This document shows, piece after piece, positions 6,087 through 6,123 of a stretch of 6,123 nucleotides of DNA. The stretch is taken from contig SIAG01000254.1 of assembly GCA_009691925.1 (NCBI GenBank), positions 1 through 6,123 of the forward strand. The letters run 5' to 3'. Under the pieces are notes generated by a model, which made no database searches, had not been told where the DNA came from, and saw nothing but the letters and a program-made list of their open reading frames with translations. How positions within the stretch are numbered: position 1 is the first letter of the stretch; the number at the start of each line of letters is the position of its first letter. The translations under genes were made by a program, and so were the position numbers. The DNA is from Planctomycetaceae bacterium (lineage in GTDB: Bacteria > Planctomycetota > Planctomycetia > Pirellulales > UBA1268).

Positions 6087-6123
6087 CAGCGCCAGGCCTC
6101 CACCGGTACGAGCCGGAGGGGCG

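Noticed and set aside
1..6123. CRISPR array, insertion sequence, tRNA gene or defence island
   Set aside because: No regularly spaced repeats, transposase motifs, terminal inverted repeats or cloverleaf-like sequence were found, and the lone methyltransferase has no restriction or other defence neighbour here.

Overview
The window looks like a piece of a GC-rich planctomycete chromosome. The strongest pointer is a DUF1559 protein with a prepilin-type N-terminus, a family greatly expanded in Planctomycetota. The extended ScpB, the short CCA-adding-type enzyme and the mixed use of Shine-Dalgarno sites fit that assignment. This is an inference from gene content, not a placement by phylogeny.

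Layout, left to right. Bases 1-118 hold the 5' end of a rhodanese-like gene on the minus strand, cut by the window edge. A textbook intrinsic terminator (210-251, minus) closes the next gene, a DUF1559 pseudopilin-like protein (299-1381, minus), whose start is best placed 10 codons inside the longest open frame. A 250-base divergent intergenic region (1382-1631) follows. It holds the DUF1559 ribosome binding site, a candidate minus-strand promoter and a perfect hairpin. The only plus-strand gene, a class II tRNA nucleotidyltransferase / poly(A) polymerase family protein (1632-2909), ends 8 bases from the convergent stop of scpB, and an inverted repeat lies across the junction. The rest of the window is a minus-strand run of three genes transcribed right to left: a secreted beta-lactamase-fold serine hydrolase (4947 to 6086 or beyond), a beta-class DNA amino-methyltransferase (3786-4835) and scpB (2918-3721).

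Functionally these are mostly housekeeping or commonplace families: tRNA 3'-end maturation, chromosome condensation, DNA modification, envelope/secreted proteins and sulfur-transfer-type chemistry. The methyltransferase has no visible restriction partner and sits 64 bases upstream of scpB, so a shared transcript linking DNA modification with chromosome organisation is possible but unproven. I see no mobile element, CRISPR array, tRNA or rRNA gene, and no clear undescribed multi-gene system. The points most worth a second look are the methyltransferase-scpB pairing, the structured leader upstream of the DUF1559 gene, and the shared hairpin at the convergent junction.
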